NCBI RefSeq assembly: GCF_014196195.1
Contig: NZ_JACIDF010000002.1
Coordinates: forward strand, 310,001 to 374,000
Direction: 5' to 3'
DNA length: 64,000 bases
DNA from: Anoxybacteroides rupiense
Lineage (GTDB): Bacteria > Bacillota > Bacilli > Bacillales > Anoxybacillaceae
Below are positions 19,227-27,975 of the stretch, piece by piece; within the stretch, counting starts at the first letter, position 1, and each line of letters opens with the position of its first letter. The translations under genes were made by a program, and so were the position numbers. Below the pieces are notes generated by a model. That model was not told where the DNA came from and did no database searches. It saw only the letters and a list, made by a program, of their open reading frames with translations.

Positions 19227-20582
19227 TTATGATGATTTCATGACATCATACAACTCAAGAAACTTTGTATTAAAATCTCCCTGCACGAATTTTTCGTGCT
19301 CTAATAATTTTAAGTGGAATGGAATCGTTGTATGAATGCCTTCAATAACAAATTCACTTAGCGCTCGTTTCATGCGCGCGATCGCTTCTTCTCTTGTAGG
19401 AGCATGCACAATCAGTTTGGCGATCATGGAATCATAATAAGGTGGAATCATGTAGCCTGGATATGCCGCGGAATCCACACGAACTCCTAACCCTCCAGGA
19501 GGAAGGTACATTTGAATGCGACCTGGAGACGGCATGAAATTTTTCTCAGGATTTTCAGCATTAATGCGGCATTCGATTGCCCAGCCATTAAACGTCACGT
19601 CTTCTTGTGTAAGAGAAAGCTTTTCTCCTGATGCCACACGAATTTGTTCTCTAATTAAATCAACTCCTGTAATCAGTTCCGTAACAGGATGTTCCACTTG
19701 GATACGCGTGTTCATTTCCATAAAATAGAATTTTTTAGCTTTATGGTCAAAAATGAACTCAACGGTTCCCGCGCCTGTGTAGTTGACCGCTTTGGCCGCT
19801 TTTACTGCCGCTTCTCCCATCTGTTCACGTATGTTTTCGTCAAGAGCTGGAGACGGCGCTTCCTCTACAAGCTTTTGTAAACGGCGCTGAATGGAACAGT
19901 CGCGTTCTCCCAAATGAATCACATTGCCGTGAGCATCAGCAAGCACTTGGATTTCGACATGCCGAAAATCCTCAATGTATTTCTCAATATATACACCCGG
20001 ATTCCCAAACGCAGTGGCGGCTTCTTGTTGCGTGATATTAATTCCCTTTATTAATTCTTGTTCGTTTCTAGCCACGCGAATTCCTTTTCCGCCTCCGCCT
20101 GCTGTCGCTTTAATAATAACAGGATAGCCAATTTCATTCGCCAACGCAAGCGCTTCGTCGATACTTTCAATAATTCCTTTTGAACCTGGAACGATTGGGA
20201 CTCCGGCCTCGCGCATCGTTTCGCGCGCAATATCCTTTATTCCCATTTTTGTAATCGCTTCCGGACTTGGACCAACAAATGTCACATTGCACTCACGGCA
20301 AAGCTCAGCAAATGCAGCATTTTCCGCCAAAAAACCATACCCTGGGTGGATCGCATCACTGCCTGTTAGCGTAGCGACACTCATAATATTCGTAAAGTTT
20401 AAATAGCTATCTTTAGAAGCTGTTGGTCCAATACAATACGCCTCATCAGCTAATTGGACGTGCAACGCCTCCCGATCCGCTTCGGAAAATACAGCTACCG
20501 TTTCAATGCCAAGCTCTTTGCAGGCACGAATGACGCGAACAGCAATTTCGCCTCGGTTCGCTACTAATAATTTTTTGATCAT
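19227..20582 (-). CDS. accC: Biotin carboxylase subunit of acetyl-CoA carboxylase
   Basis: 451 residues. N-terminal [27 protein letters not shown]-grasp glycine loop [43 protein letters not shown]; catalytic [16 protein letters not shown]. Carboxylates the biotin on AccB using ATP and bicarbonate, the first half-reaction of fatty acid synthesis. Fourteen bases separate it from accB. Lengths and order match B. subtilis accBC-yqhY. Confidence 0.97.
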   Translation of the reverse strand: MIKKLLVANRGEIAVRVIRACKELGIETVAVFSEADREALHVQLADEAYCIGPTASKDSYLNFTNIMSVATLTGSDAIHPGYGFLAENAAFAELCRECNVTFVGPSPEAITKMGIKDIARETMREAGVPIVPGSKGIIESIDEALALANEIGYPVIIKATAGGGGKGIRVARNEQELIKGINITQQEAATAFGNPGVYIEKYIEDFRHVEIQVLADAHGNVIHLGERDCSIQRRLQKLVEEAPSPALDENIREQMGEAAVKAAKAVNYTGAGTVEFIFDHKAKKFYFMEMNTRIQVEHPVTELITGVDLIREQIRVASGEKLSLTQEDVTFNGWAIECRINAENPEKNFMPSPGRIQMYLPPGGLGVRVDSAAYPGYMIPPYYDSMIAKLIVHAPTREEAIARMKRALSEFVIEGIHTTIPFHLKLLEHEKFVQGDFNTKFLELYDVMKSS

Positions 20583-20596
20583 GGCTCGTCCTCTCC

Positions 20597-21106
20597 CTAT
20601 TCAGTTTTTACAAGGAATAAAGGCTGTCCATATTCGACGAGCTGCCCGTTTTGCACAAGAATTTCTACAATCTCACCGTTAACTTCTGCCTCAATCTCAT
20701 TAAATAGCTTCATTGCTTCAATAATGCAGACAACCGTATTTGGCTTTATTTTATCACCCGTCTTCACATATGGCGCTGCATCTGGCGATGGAGCTGCATA
20801 GAATGTACCAACCATCGGAGAAGTAATTTTATGTAAATTTTCTGCTTTCACCGCTTCTTGCTTCGGTGCTTCTGCCGGCTTTGTCTCCGGAACAGCTGGA
20901 GCTGCTTCCACCTGTGGCGCTGCTTCTTTCACAACAGCTACTGGTGCTGGTTCTACGACTGCTGCTTTTGCAACCGCTTCAACCGGGACGCTTCCATTTG
21001 GCTTCTTCATATGAACCTTTACTCCATCATGCTCATATAAAAATTCCTCAATACTAGATTGGTCAATAAGTCGAATGATTTCGCGAATTTCTTGAATTTT
21101 CAACAT
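20597..21106 (-). CDS. accB: Biotin carboxyl carrier protein
   Basis: 169 residues. N-terminal helix [20 protein letters not shown], a flexible Ala/Pro-rich linker (about 45-90) and the C-terminal biotinyl domain with the lysine of [14 protein letters not shown]. The biotin swings between AccC and the carboxyltransferase AccAD. A TATAAT-like box (plus-strand ATTATA, 21232-21237) lies 125 bases upstream and the leader holds an ACTAGG/CCTAGT inverted repeat (21189-21215), possibly regulatory. Confidence 0.97.
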   Translation of the reverse strand: MLKIQEIREIIRLIDQSSIEEFLYEHDGVKVHMKKPNGSVPVEAVAKAAVVEPAPVAVVKEAAPQVEAAPAVPETKPAEAPKQEAVKAENLHKITSPMVGTFYAAPSPDAAPYVKTGDKIKPNTVVCIIEAMKLFNEIEAEVNGEIVEILVQNGQLVEYGQPLFLVKTE

Positions 21107-21340
21107 TGTTCACACCTCTCGCCCCAAAATAATTTCATATACTACCATCATACGACAGACCTTCCCTCATATTCAACTGTAGAATTTAACTAGGCTATTT
21201 GATTTATTACCTAGTCATATAAACAATTTCTATTATATAGCATAAAAACAATTTTTCCACTGTAAAAATAAAATGTCTCTTCATTTGATATATGAACACT
21301 GGTAATACTAGAGCTTGATTCCTCTATATATGTTCCAGAT

Positions 21341-21611
21341 GTGAGTAGGGATAATCGCGACTAACCAACACGAAGTTCTTTATCCCCCACTCATGCCATA
21401 AGCATTGAAAGGGGCGATCAGCGAGGATAAGAAAAGCGCAAAGCGTCCGCCAAGGAGAGCTCGAACTAAGCCAAGCTTGATTCTGCGGCGGGCGGGACTC
21501 CACGTGTCGCCGCCGCAGTGTGGGGCAGATCCGACTCGAGATGATGGCGCTTGAAGCTAGACAGCAGCGTATTTTTTTTGAAAAGTCTAAATACAAATTC
21601 TGCGAGGATAA
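21341..21611. repeat. Interspersed intergenic repeat between spoIIIAH and accB
   Basis: GC-rich non-coding block with strong internal symmetry. One hairpin has GTGAGTAGGGATAA facing TTATCCCCCACTCAT (21341-21392 region); another has CTGCGGCG facing CGCCGCAG (about 21483-21518). The core has ends GAAAAGCGCAAAGCG and GGCGCTTGAAGCTAGACA, which I recall from a repeat family scattered through Bacillaceae genomes. The core is bracketed by the 10-base direct repeat GCGAGGATAA (21421-21430 and 21602-21611), which could be a target duplication. A 99-codon minus-strand frame (21324-21623) runs through it but looks spurious. Confidence 0.55.
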
Positions 21612-21650
21612 AAAAACTGGCATCCTTTTGGAAGCCAGCTCTTCGCTTGC

Positions 21651-22235
21651 TTATTTGACGGGCTGAAACTCGACAGCTATATCCTGCATATCCTTCATCT
21701 CGCTTTTTACAAGCTGGATAATTTCATTAGCCGCTTTTGTCGAGCTTTGTTTTGCTTTTACCATTACTCTTACTGTGTCGCCATCAGCACGAACGAGTAC
21801 GTCTTCGTATCCACCCTTGGATTTAATTAATGTCTCTAATGTTGCCTCTTTATTAGCGATCGTTTGAAGTTGTTGCATTTTTTCATATGCGTCATTCTTT
21901 TGCTCCGGTGTTGTGTTTGATGAAGTAACAATGGTATTTAATTGATCTCGCTGGCGGCTGCGTTCATCCTCAATTTGTAAGCGCAATGCCGTAAATACAT
22001 CGTCATCGCTCGTAGCGCTTGAAGTGACCTTTTCATCCTTTGCCTCCGCTTCATCCACCGCGACATTTGCCTCTTCTTTTGTAGAAGCTGTTTTTTCTGT
22101 TTGGTTTGTTTGATTTTGCTCATCCGTAAAAGCAACGCGATCATTCATATCTTTTGGCGCTGTTACGTAATACACCGATAATACGACAACTAAACTCAAC
22201 ATTGTTAATAACCAAACTGTTTGCTTTTTTAACAT
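21651..22235 (-). CDS. spoIIIAH: SpoIIIAH, forespore-mother cell channel component
   Basis: 194 residues. Single N-terminal membrane helix (KQTVWLLTMLSLVVVLSVYY), a low-complexity acidic linker and a C-terminal ring-forming domain related to YscJ/FliF (about 100-190). In the engulfing mother-cell membrane it pairs with SpoIIQ to hold the 'feeding tube'. I take MLKKQTVW (22235) as the start, as in B. subtilis; the ATG at 22241 (MEMLKK) is very close to GGAGG and is an alternative. Last gene of the spoIIIA operon. Confidence 0.93.
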   Translation of the reverse strand: MLKKQTVWLLTMLSLVVVLSVYYVTAPKDMNDRVAFTDEQNQTNQTEKTASTKEEANVAVDEAEAKDEKVTSSATSDDDVFTALRLQIEDERSRQRDQLNTIVTSSNTTPEQKNDAYEKMQQLQTIANKEATLETLIKSKGGYEDVLVRADGDTVRVMVKAKQSSTKAANEIIQLVKSEMKDMQDIAVEFQPVK

Positions 22236-22251
22236 TTCCATCGATCCTCCC

Positions 22252-22887
22252 CTATTTTTTTGGCAGTACAGCAACTCGGTAGCTCGGCACATTTAGCACA
22301 CGCGTTACTGCTTCTACAATCCACTGTTTCACCTGCAGATTATCCGCTCCTTTAGCTACAACAAGCACCCCGCGAATATCTGGTTTTTTCGTCGTTACGA
22401 CAATCGGTGTTTCTTTATCGCCATCCTGTATAATGACGACTTGTTCATTTGATGAATAATTTTGAATTTTACGTGTCCCGCCTTCTTTGTCTGTTTCATC
22501 CGTTGTTTGCTGCTGAGTTACTTCGTTTTTTTCTAATATTTGCATCTCTGTAGCATCCACGTTGACAACAACTTTGACATCACGCACTCCTTGAATATCT
22601 TCAAGCGCTGATTTTAGCTGCTCCTCGTAGCGTTGTTCATATTCGGCAATCACCTTAGCTTTCGTGTCCTTGTTGCGTCCAAAGGTCTCGACAGCCTGCT
22701 CATCCGTCTCCTGTTTTAAAGCGGCGACAGAGTCCGCCGGTGCCGCATCATTTTTCCAATTATGGCTCATTAGCATAAACAAAACACCAAGCAGCAGTAG
22801 CACAAAAACGTAAGAAATCGGCGTTGCCTTCTTTTCGCCAGTTCCTTTTTCTTGTGGTTCTAGCCAGCGTTTAATGAACGGAAACAT
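22252..22887 (-). CDS. spoIIIAG: SpoIIIAG, channel ring protein
   Basis: 211 residues. One membrane helix (ISYVFVLLLLGVLFMLM, about 25-41) and an extracytoplasmic RBM ring domain (ALEDIQGVRDVKVVVNVDATE...ADNLQVKQWIVEAVTRVL). Forms a large oligomeric ring in the SpoIIIA-SpoIIQ complex. The ATG at 22887 has GGGAGGG upstream and overlaps the end of spoIIIAF by 17 bases; the frame is open further up, but only across spoIIIAF. Confidence 0.93.
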   Translation of the reverse strand: MFPFIKRWLEPQEKGTGEKKATPISYVFVLLLLGVLFMLMSHNWKNDAAPADSVAALKQETDEQAVETFGRNKDTKAKVIAEYEQRYEEQLKSALEDIQGVRDVKVVVNVDATEMQILEKNEVTQQQTTDETDKEGGTRKIQNYSSNEQVVIIQDGDKETPIVVTTKKPDIRGVLVVAKGADNLQVKQWIVEAVTRVLNVPSYRVAVLPKK

Positions 22888-23503
22888 CCCCCCATTCCCT
22901 CCCCTCGATTTGTACATCGATTTTTTCTTCATGTACATCCCATTTTGCTGCAAAGAACGAAGCGAGCTTTTTTGTTTGTTCGGTTTCTTCAGCTGATGGT
23001 TCAAGCGATTTCGCCGTATCAATCACGACAGGCTGAACCGCTTCGGGATCTTGCGATTTACTTACAATGACTTTAATGGTTTGAATATCATCAGGAATTT
23101 GTAATGATTCATGTTCATTTTCTTTTGTTTGTACAACAATTTGTTTGACAGTCAATCCATATTGCTTCATCAACTCCTCAGCTACTTGTTTTTTCATCTG
23201 GACAGCCGTTTGTTCTAAAATATATGCACGTTGTGAGGCTTGTATTTCTTTTTTCTTGTTTTCTAGTTCATTTTTCATCATATCTTGCTGTCCGTAGTCT
23301 TCCTCTGTAATGGCAGCGAGAAAACGATTGACATCAATCGAGAAAATATGTAAAAGAGGTGATAGCATAACAAGAAGAAGAATCAGTCCGACCACCATTT
23401 TTACATATTTTTGAAAAGAAGAGGAAGGGAGCAGCAAGTCGATAATCGTCGCAAATAAGATGAATAGAATGATATTGGTAACCCACTCTGTAATCACATG
23501 CAT
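22871..23503 (-). CDS. spoIIIAF: SpoIIIAF
   Basis: 210 residues. Two N-terminal membrane helices (TNIILFILFATIIDLLLP; VKMVVGLILLLVMLSPLL), then a coiled region and a ring-building-like C-terminal domain. Component of the SpoIIIA complex needed for late sigma-G activity. Starts 14 bases after spoIIIAE with GGGGGAAACGGG upstream. Confidence 0.92.
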   Translation of the reverse strand: MHVITEWVTNIILFILFATIIDLLLPSSSFQKYVKMVVGLILLLVMLSPLLHIFSIDVNRFLAAITEEDYGQQDMMKNELENKKKEIQASQRAYILEQTAVQMKKQVAEELMKQYGLTVKQIVVQTKENEHESLQIPDDIQTIKVIVSKSQDPEAVQPVVIDTAKSLEPSAEETEQTKKLASFFAAKWDVHEEKIDVQIEGREWGDVSVH

Positions 23504-23517
23504 CCCGTTTCCCCCTT

Positions 23518-24684
23518 CTACCGCACCATCATCGCGATATTTCCGGCTGTAATGATCACAGTTAAACTAAGAAAAAACATCAATGATACGATTGCTAATG
23601 CTGCAAAAACATAAGTAATGCTCTTGCTTATCACATTCAAGCACGATATAATGGCGCCGCCGCCAAGCGGCTGTAAAACCGCAGCTGAAAGCTTATAAAT
23701 AAAAGCAATCACAAAAATCTTTAAAGCCGGGAAAATGACAATCATTAACAAAAGTGCTACCCCGACAATACCTACCGCGTTTTTCAATAACATAGAAGCG
23801 GTGACAACGGTATCAGCTGCATCCGTAAACATTTTTCCAACGACAGGAACAAAATTTCCCGTGACAAACTTTGTCGTTCGTAAAGCAATGCCATCGGCAA
23901 CGGCCGAGGTTGTCCCTTTTACAGACATAACGCCAAGAAAAACCGTTAAAATGGCGCCGAGCGTCCCAACGGCTACCTTTGTGAGCAAATCGGCCAGTTG
24001 CGTCACTTTGTAATGCTCAGACATCGTGCTGACAATTCCTAATAGCGCTGCCAAAAATAAAAGAGGGAGCGTCACATACTGTACAACCACTCCAGTTGTA
24101 TTCATTAAAAATAGAATGATAGGATGAAAAAACGCAGCAGAGATTAATCCGCCGGAAGAAGCGAGCAAGGCTAACAAAAGAGGGACCATGGCAACCATAA
24201 AATGCGTCATTGTCTGGATGGCTTCATGCGCATACTCCATCGCGAGACGAAAGCTATTTAAAGCAATAATAATGAGCACCATATAGACAACGGCATAAGC
24301 TACCTTACTAACCGCCTGCTGCTCAAAAGCCGTTTGTAGCGACTGCAAAAACATGCTAAATACGGTTAATAAAATAAGCGTACCAAGAAGTTTCCCATTC
24401 ATTTGCAACTCGTACATCAGAAATTTGAGCAACGCCAGAAGCCATTCTTTCATCGACCACTCTTTTTGTCCTTGCAAAAACTGGACAAGTGATCCTTTTT
24501 GACTTTCCGGCAAAAATCCGCCATACTTTGTCACGATTTCATTCCAATATTGCTGCACCTCATCAATTCCAAGCGCTTCTATCTGCTTTTGCATAAGCGG
24601 CTGATGATCATCGGCAGCTTGTACAATGTGCGGAATGAAAAAAAAGAAGCCGCACCAGATCAGGGATATCAACGTTTTTTTCAA
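23518..24684 (-). CDS. spoIIIAE: SpoIIIAE, multi-spanning channel component
   Basis: 388 residues. Signal peptide-like N-terminus (LISLIWCGFFFFIPHIVQAAD), then about eight membrane helices, with the conserved stretch KGTTSAVADGIALRTTKFV and VGKMFTDAADTVVTA. Probably the membrane pore of the SpoIIIA system. I choose the TTG at 24684, with AAGGGGGTGATGGA directly upstream, over the longer frame reaching 24735, which overlaps spoIIIAD. Confidence 0.92.
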   Translation of the reverse strand: MKKTLISLIWCGFFFFIPHIVQAADDHQPLMQKQIEALGIDEVQQYWNEIVTKYGGFLPESQKGSLVQFLQGQKEWSMKEWLLALLKFLMYELQMNGKLLGTLILLTVFSMFLQSLQTAFEQQAVSKVAYAVVYMVLIIIALNSFRLAMEYAHEAIQTMTHFMVAMVPLLLALLASSGGLISAAFFHPIILFLMNTTGVVVQYVTLPLLFLAALLGIVSTMSEHYKVTQLADLLTKVAVGTLGAILTVFLGVMSVKGTTSAVADGIALRTTKFVTGNFVPVVGKMFTDAADTVVTASMLLKNAVGIVGVALLLMIVIFPALKIFVIAFIYKLSAAVLQPLGGGAIISCLNVISKSITYVFAALAIVSLMFFLSLTVIITAGNIAMMVR

Positions 24685-24700
24685 TCCATCACCCCCTTTG

Positions 24701-25093
24701 CTATGACGTAGGAATGAGCCCGATGACCGTTTCAATAATGGCGGTTAAAATCGGGATGGCCATCGCCAAAATTAAAATTTTTCCCCCCAGCTCAATTTTG
24801 GAAGCAATCGCCCCTTGACCGGCATCTTTCGAAATTTGCGCTGCAAATTCGGCAATATAAGCAATACCAATAATTTTTAAAATCGTTTCAAAATAAATCA
24901 TATTAATCTTTGTATCAGAGACCATTTTTTGAAGCATATGAATAATATGGCTAATTTGATCAATCAAAAACAGAAAAATCACACAACCAACAAACACGGT
25001 CAACAAAAACGCCACACTGGATTTTTGCTCCTTAAGCAAAATGGCTAAAAACGTTGCAATCAGCCCGATCCCTACAATTTGCAATATTTGAAT
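24701..25093 (-). CDS. spoIIIAD: SpoIIIAD, apparently with an AUU start
   Basis: 130 residues. Four membrane helices (VGIGLIATFLAILL; SSVAFLLTVFVGCVIFLFLID; ETILKIIGIAYIAEFAAQ; KILILAMAIPILTAIIETVIG). Component of the SpoIIIA complex. The ribosome site AGGAGGGG after the spoIIIAC stop is followed, at proper spacing, by ATT CAA ATA TTG. No ATG, GTG or TTG sits there. Reading the ATT at 25093 as Met gives MQILQIVGIGLIATFL, matching the B. subtilis N-terminus MQIDIVQIVGLG. The frame is open to 25159, but that overlaps spoIIIAC by over 50 bases. A TTG at 25084 is too far from the ribosome site. Confidence 0.9.
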   Translation of the reverse strand: MQILQIVGIGLIATFLAILLKEQKSSVAFLLTVFVGCVIFLFLIDQISHIIHMLQKMVSDTKINMIYFETILKIIGIAYIAEFAAQISKDAGQGAIASKIELGGKILILAMAIPILTAIIETVIGLIPTS

Positions 25094-25106
25094 GGCTCTT
25101 CCCCTC

Positions 25107-25313
25107 CTAGCTTTGAAACAAAAATACGTCCTTAATTTTTTGAAATAAATCGCTAACAATGGAGGCCACCATAAATAAAATGTAAATGAAGCCGAGCAGC
25201 GTCACCCATTGGGCATATTCCTTTTTCCCCATCTGGTCCAGCACGGTATGCAAAAACGCAACAACGATGCCAACTCCAGCAATTTTAAAAATGATATCGA
25301 CATCAATTCCCAT
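25107..25313 (-). CDS. spoIIIAC: SpoIIIAC
   Basis: 68 residues, two membrane helices (IIFKIAGVGIVVAFLHTVLD; WVTLLGFIYILFMVASIV). Small paralogue-like partner of SpoIIIAD in the SpoIIIA complex. ATG at 25313 with AGGAGG upstream; 16 bases after spoIIIAB. Confidence 0.93.
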   Translation of the reverse strand: MGIDVDIIFKIAGVGIVVAFLHTVLDQMGKKEYAQWVTLLGFIYILFMVASIVSDLFQKIKDVFLFQS

Positions 25314-25329
25314 AGCTGCTTCCTCCTAA

Positions 25330-25842
25330 TTAGATCAATAAAATAATAATGAGCAATCCTGTGAGCAAACCTAAGCTTTTAGCCATTTTTTCATAACGCG
25401 CTTTTTTCTCTAGCGCATCTTGTTCTTCTCTTTCAAGGTGGACGATTGCTAGAGCGATCTGCTTTTGCTGGGCCATTCGATCATACTGCCCTAATGTTTC
25501 GCCAAATTGCTTCATCACTTCAAACTCCCCTTGTTTGAGCGCCGTAGCTCCCCAGATGCTTTGCAAGCTTTCCTGCCATGCTTCTTTTACGCTCGTTTCC
25601 CCCGTTTGGAGCGTTTCCGCAAATTGCTGGAAAAAACGCGAGAGAGGCAGAGGCAGCTGGTTCGCCAAATGCAAGGCAGCTTCTGATAGCGGTGTATGCC
25701 CATACATAATCTCTGCTTCGAGTGCCTGCAATGCGGTTTTTAATTGCCGCAATTGCCGCGGACGCTCGCTGAGTCTGTTGGCTGTTTCAAATCCTGTCCA
25801 TGTTGTCGCCAGTAAAATAAGAAGAGCGCCAATCCATTTCAT
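25330..25842 (-). CDS. spoIIIAB: SpoIIIAB
   Basis: 170 residues. N-terminal membrane helix (IGALLILLATTWTGFETA), a helical cytoplasmic domain (RPRQLRQLKTALQALEAEIMYGHTPLSEA) and a C-terminal membrane helix (LGLLTGLLIIILLI). Resembles GspF-type platform proteins and is thought to couple the SpoIIIAA ATPase to the channel. Its start overlaps the spoIIIAA stop (ATGA). Confidence 0.93.
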   Translation of the reverse strand: MKWIGALLILLATTWTGFETANRLSERPRQLRQLKTALQALEAEIMYGHTPLSEAALHLANQLPLPLSRFFQQFAETLQTGETSVKEAWQESLQSIWGATALKQGEFEVMKQFGETLGQYDRMAQQKQIALAIVHLEREEQDALEKKARYEKMAKSLGLLTGLLIIILLI

Positions 25843-26762
25843 CTTCTTGCCACCGCCTCATAGAGCACCGTTCCATTTTGATCTGTGATGCGGCGAACGG
25901 TTCCTGGTCCCCGTTCGTTTGTTAATTCGATAAATCGATCAAATACACGCTGTTCAATCATTGCACGTAATGTTGGCCGTAAAGCGACATCGTTCCAATT
26001 TTTCCCATGAACTGTCGTCCAAACGCAAACTCCCGCATGAACAGCTTCTAATAAGGCTTCGCTATCCTCTATACGGCCAATTTCATCGACAATTAACACC
26101 TCCGGGCTCATCGAACGAATCATCATCATCATTCCTTCGGCCTTTGGACAAGCATCTAATACATCAATGCGGTGACCTAAATCAAATTGAGGAATGCCTT
26201 TCACACATCCGGCAATTTCTGAACGTTCATCCACAATTCCGACCTTTTTTGGAGGAATTTTCTTCATCGGTACGCCAGTGCTGACCATTCGTGCGATATC
26301 GCGGAGCAGTGTCGTTTTGCCTGTTTGCGGAGAGCCAATAATCATCGTGCTACACCAACGACCATCGTATACATATGGAATCAGCGGCTCAGCAATTCCA
26401 ACTTTTTGTCTGGCTATGCGAATATTAAAGGAGGTAACATGTCGGATCGCTTTCACATTTCCTCCATCTGTAATCACTTTCCCGGCTAGTCCTACACGAT
26501 GGCCGCCTTGAATCGTGATAAATCCTCTTTTCAGCTCTTCCTCCATCGCATAAATGGAATAGTGGCTAATTTTATTCAGAAGATGTGTGCCATCTTCAGC
26601 GGTCACTTCGTACGGCAGAAAATGAACCATCCCCTTCATCGTTACCTCAAGCGGTTTCTGAATTCTGATCCGAATTTCTTCGAGTTCCTCTTTCCAAGAA
26701 GGAGGCAGCTTCAAAAGAGCGGAGCTGATTGTTTTTGGCAGAATTTCGATAATCTCATTCAT
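25839..26762 (-). CDS. spoIIIAA: SpoIIIAA, secretion ATPase-like protein
   Basis: 307 residues. Walker A GSPQTGKTTLLRDIARMV, then VGIVDERSEIAGC and Walker B VLIVDEIGRIEDSEALLEA: a RecA-type ATPase related to type II/IV secretion motors. Acts on the mother-cell face of the SpoIIIA channel. ATG at 26762 with AAAGGAGG upstream. First gene of the eight-gene operon AA-AH, expressed in the mother cell under sigma-E in B. subtilis; I did not find a convincing sigma-E box here. Confidence 0.95.
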   Translation of the reverse strand: MNEIIEILPKTISSALLKLPPSWKEELEEIRIRIQKPLEVTMKGMVHFLPYEVTAEDGTHLLNKISHYSIYAMEEELKRGFITIQGGHRVGLAGKVITDGGNVKAIRHVTSFNIRIARQKVGIAEPLIPYVYDGRWCSTMIIGSPQTGKTTLLRDIARMVSTGVPMKKIPPKKVGIVDERSEIAGCVKGIPQFDLGHRIDVLDACPKAEGMMMMIRSMSPEVLIVDEIGRIEDSEALLEAVHAGVCVWTTVHGKNWNDVALRPTLRAMIEQRVFDRFIELTNERGPGTVRRITDQNGTVLYEAVARR

Positions 26763-26795
26763 CTTTCCCCCTCCTTTTCCATAAGTGCACACCCC

Positions 26796-27077
26796 TTATT
26801 TATAGATGCCAACTAAAATCAAACCAACACCAAGGGCAATCCAAAATAATTTAGAAAATGAAAGCTCGTCCGCTACGGAAAGAAGGCCAATTGTCATCGT
26901 TACTATAAAAATAATCGGGCCGACAATGGCAAGCATCGCATTGACGGCAACCGCTTTTTTTACGTCATTGAGACAAAGCATGATGATCGCAGCAGTCAGT
27001 TCAATTGTCGCCGACAAAAAACGCATTCCAGCCATGGAAAGCACCGTTGAATCGATCATGGACAACCATCGCTTCAT
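26796..27077 (-). CDS. yqhV: YqhV membrane protein (DUF2619)
   Basis: 93 residues, three hydrophobic helices (FLSATIELTAAIIMLCL; VNAMLAIVGPIIFIVTMTIGLL; LFWIALGVGLILVGIY). Family DUF2619, present in B. subtilis as yqhV at the same place between spoIIIAA and efp. Function unknown. ATG at 27077 with GAGGAGG upstream; the frame is open to 27128 without a ribosome site. Confidence 0.85.
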   Translation of the reverse strand: MKRWLSMIDSTVLSMAGMRFLSATIELTAAIIMLCLNDVKKAVAVNAMLAIVGPIIFIVTMTIGLLSVADELSFSKLFWIALGVGLILVGIYK

Positions 27078-27153
27078 GGGTTCCTCCTCATAAATAAAAT
27101 GATTAGTACAAACGTATGCAACGCTCATTCATTTCAGAAGCAATTTTTTGCAT

Positions 27154-27182
27154 AAAAAAACTCCTTGCTAAAAAGCAAGGAA
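27154..27182 (-). terminator. Second terminator between efp and yqhV
   Basis: Minus strand CCTTGC-TTTTTA-GCAAGG followed by AGTTTTTTTATG. Together with the efp terminator at 27332-27378 it brackets about 150 bases (27183-27331). That stretch holds a possible 41-codon minus-strand frame (MGIKKFMSGRMRTV..., start near 27258, AGAGGAA upstream) that I cannot assign. Confidence 0.75.
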
Positions 27183-27331
27183 TCAGGTGGTTGACAAAAA
27201 ACGCTTTCATCCCGTGTCACTGTCCGCATTCGTCCGCTCATGAACTTCTTTATTCCCATTTCCTCTGCATTCGGATTCGTTGCTTCCCTGTTGAGCGTTT
27301 TTAAGCAGGACTGATGCGAAAAAGTGCTACA

Positions 27332-27378
27332 AATAAAAATGATGGTAGGCAAACGCTAAGTTAGCTTTGCCTACCATC
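27332..27378 (-). terminator. efp terminator
   Basis: Minus strand GATGGTAGGCAAAGCTAA facing AGCGTTTGCCTACCATC, a near-perfect 17-bp stem, then ATTTTTATTTG. Confidence 0.88.
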
Positions 27379-27390
27379 CCTATCATTCGC

Positions 27391-27948
27391 TTAAGCGCGG
27401 GAAACATAAGTTCCGTCTGTTGTATTGATAATGAGCACATCTCCTTCATTTACAAAGAACGGCACTTGAACAACAAGCCCTGTTTCTAATGTAGCTGGTT
27501 TAGAACCGCCAGAAGCCGTATCACCTTTAATGCCCGGCTCTGTTTCCACCACTTTCAACTCTACTGTATTTGGAAGCTCTACACCGATCGTTTCGCCTTG
27601 ATACATCATAATAAAGACTTCCATGTTTTCTTTTAGAAATTTCAACTCATACTCGATTTGCTGTGAGGAAAGCTCAATTTGCTCATACGTTTCTGTATCC
27701 ATAAACACGTGCTGATCGCCGTTTGCATATAAGTATTGCATTTTGCGATTGTCAATTTGCGCACGGTTGACTTTTTCACCGGCGCGGAACGTTTTTTCTT
27801 GAATAGCACCTGTGCGAAGGTTGCGAAGCTTGGAACGAACAAATGCAGCTCCCTTTCCTGGTTTTACGTGCTGGAATTCAATGACGCGCCAAATATCGCC
27901 ATCTACTTCAATCGTTAATCCTGTACGAAAATCGTTCACTGAAATCAT
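27391..27948 (-). CDS. efp: Translation elongation factor P
   Basis: 185 residues: KOW-like N-terminal domain ([37 protein letters not shown]), central OB domain and C-terminal OB domain ([39 protein letters not shown]). Rescues ribosomes stalled at polyproline. The tip is PGKGAAF, where the Lys at residue 32 is the position modified in B. subtilis EF-P by 5-aminopentanol. ATG at 27948 with GGGAGGA upstream. Confidence 0.97.
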   Translation of the reverse strand: MISVNDFRTGLTIEVDGDIWRVIEFQHVKPGKGAAFVRSKLRNLRTGAIQEKTFRAGEKVNRAQIDNRKMQYLYANGDQHVFMDTETYEQIELSSQQIEYELKFLKENMEVFIMMYQGETIGVELPNTVELKVVETEPGIKGDTASGGSKPATLETGLVVQVPFFVNEGDVLIINTTDGTYVSRA

Positions 27949-27975
27949 TGACGAATGTCCTCCCACTTACAAGTA

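Noticed and set aside
21324-21623. 99-codon minus-strand frame rich in Ser, Arg, Cys and Trp
   Set aside because: It runs through the interspersed repeat, has no ribosome site and its composition reflects GC-rich hairpins.
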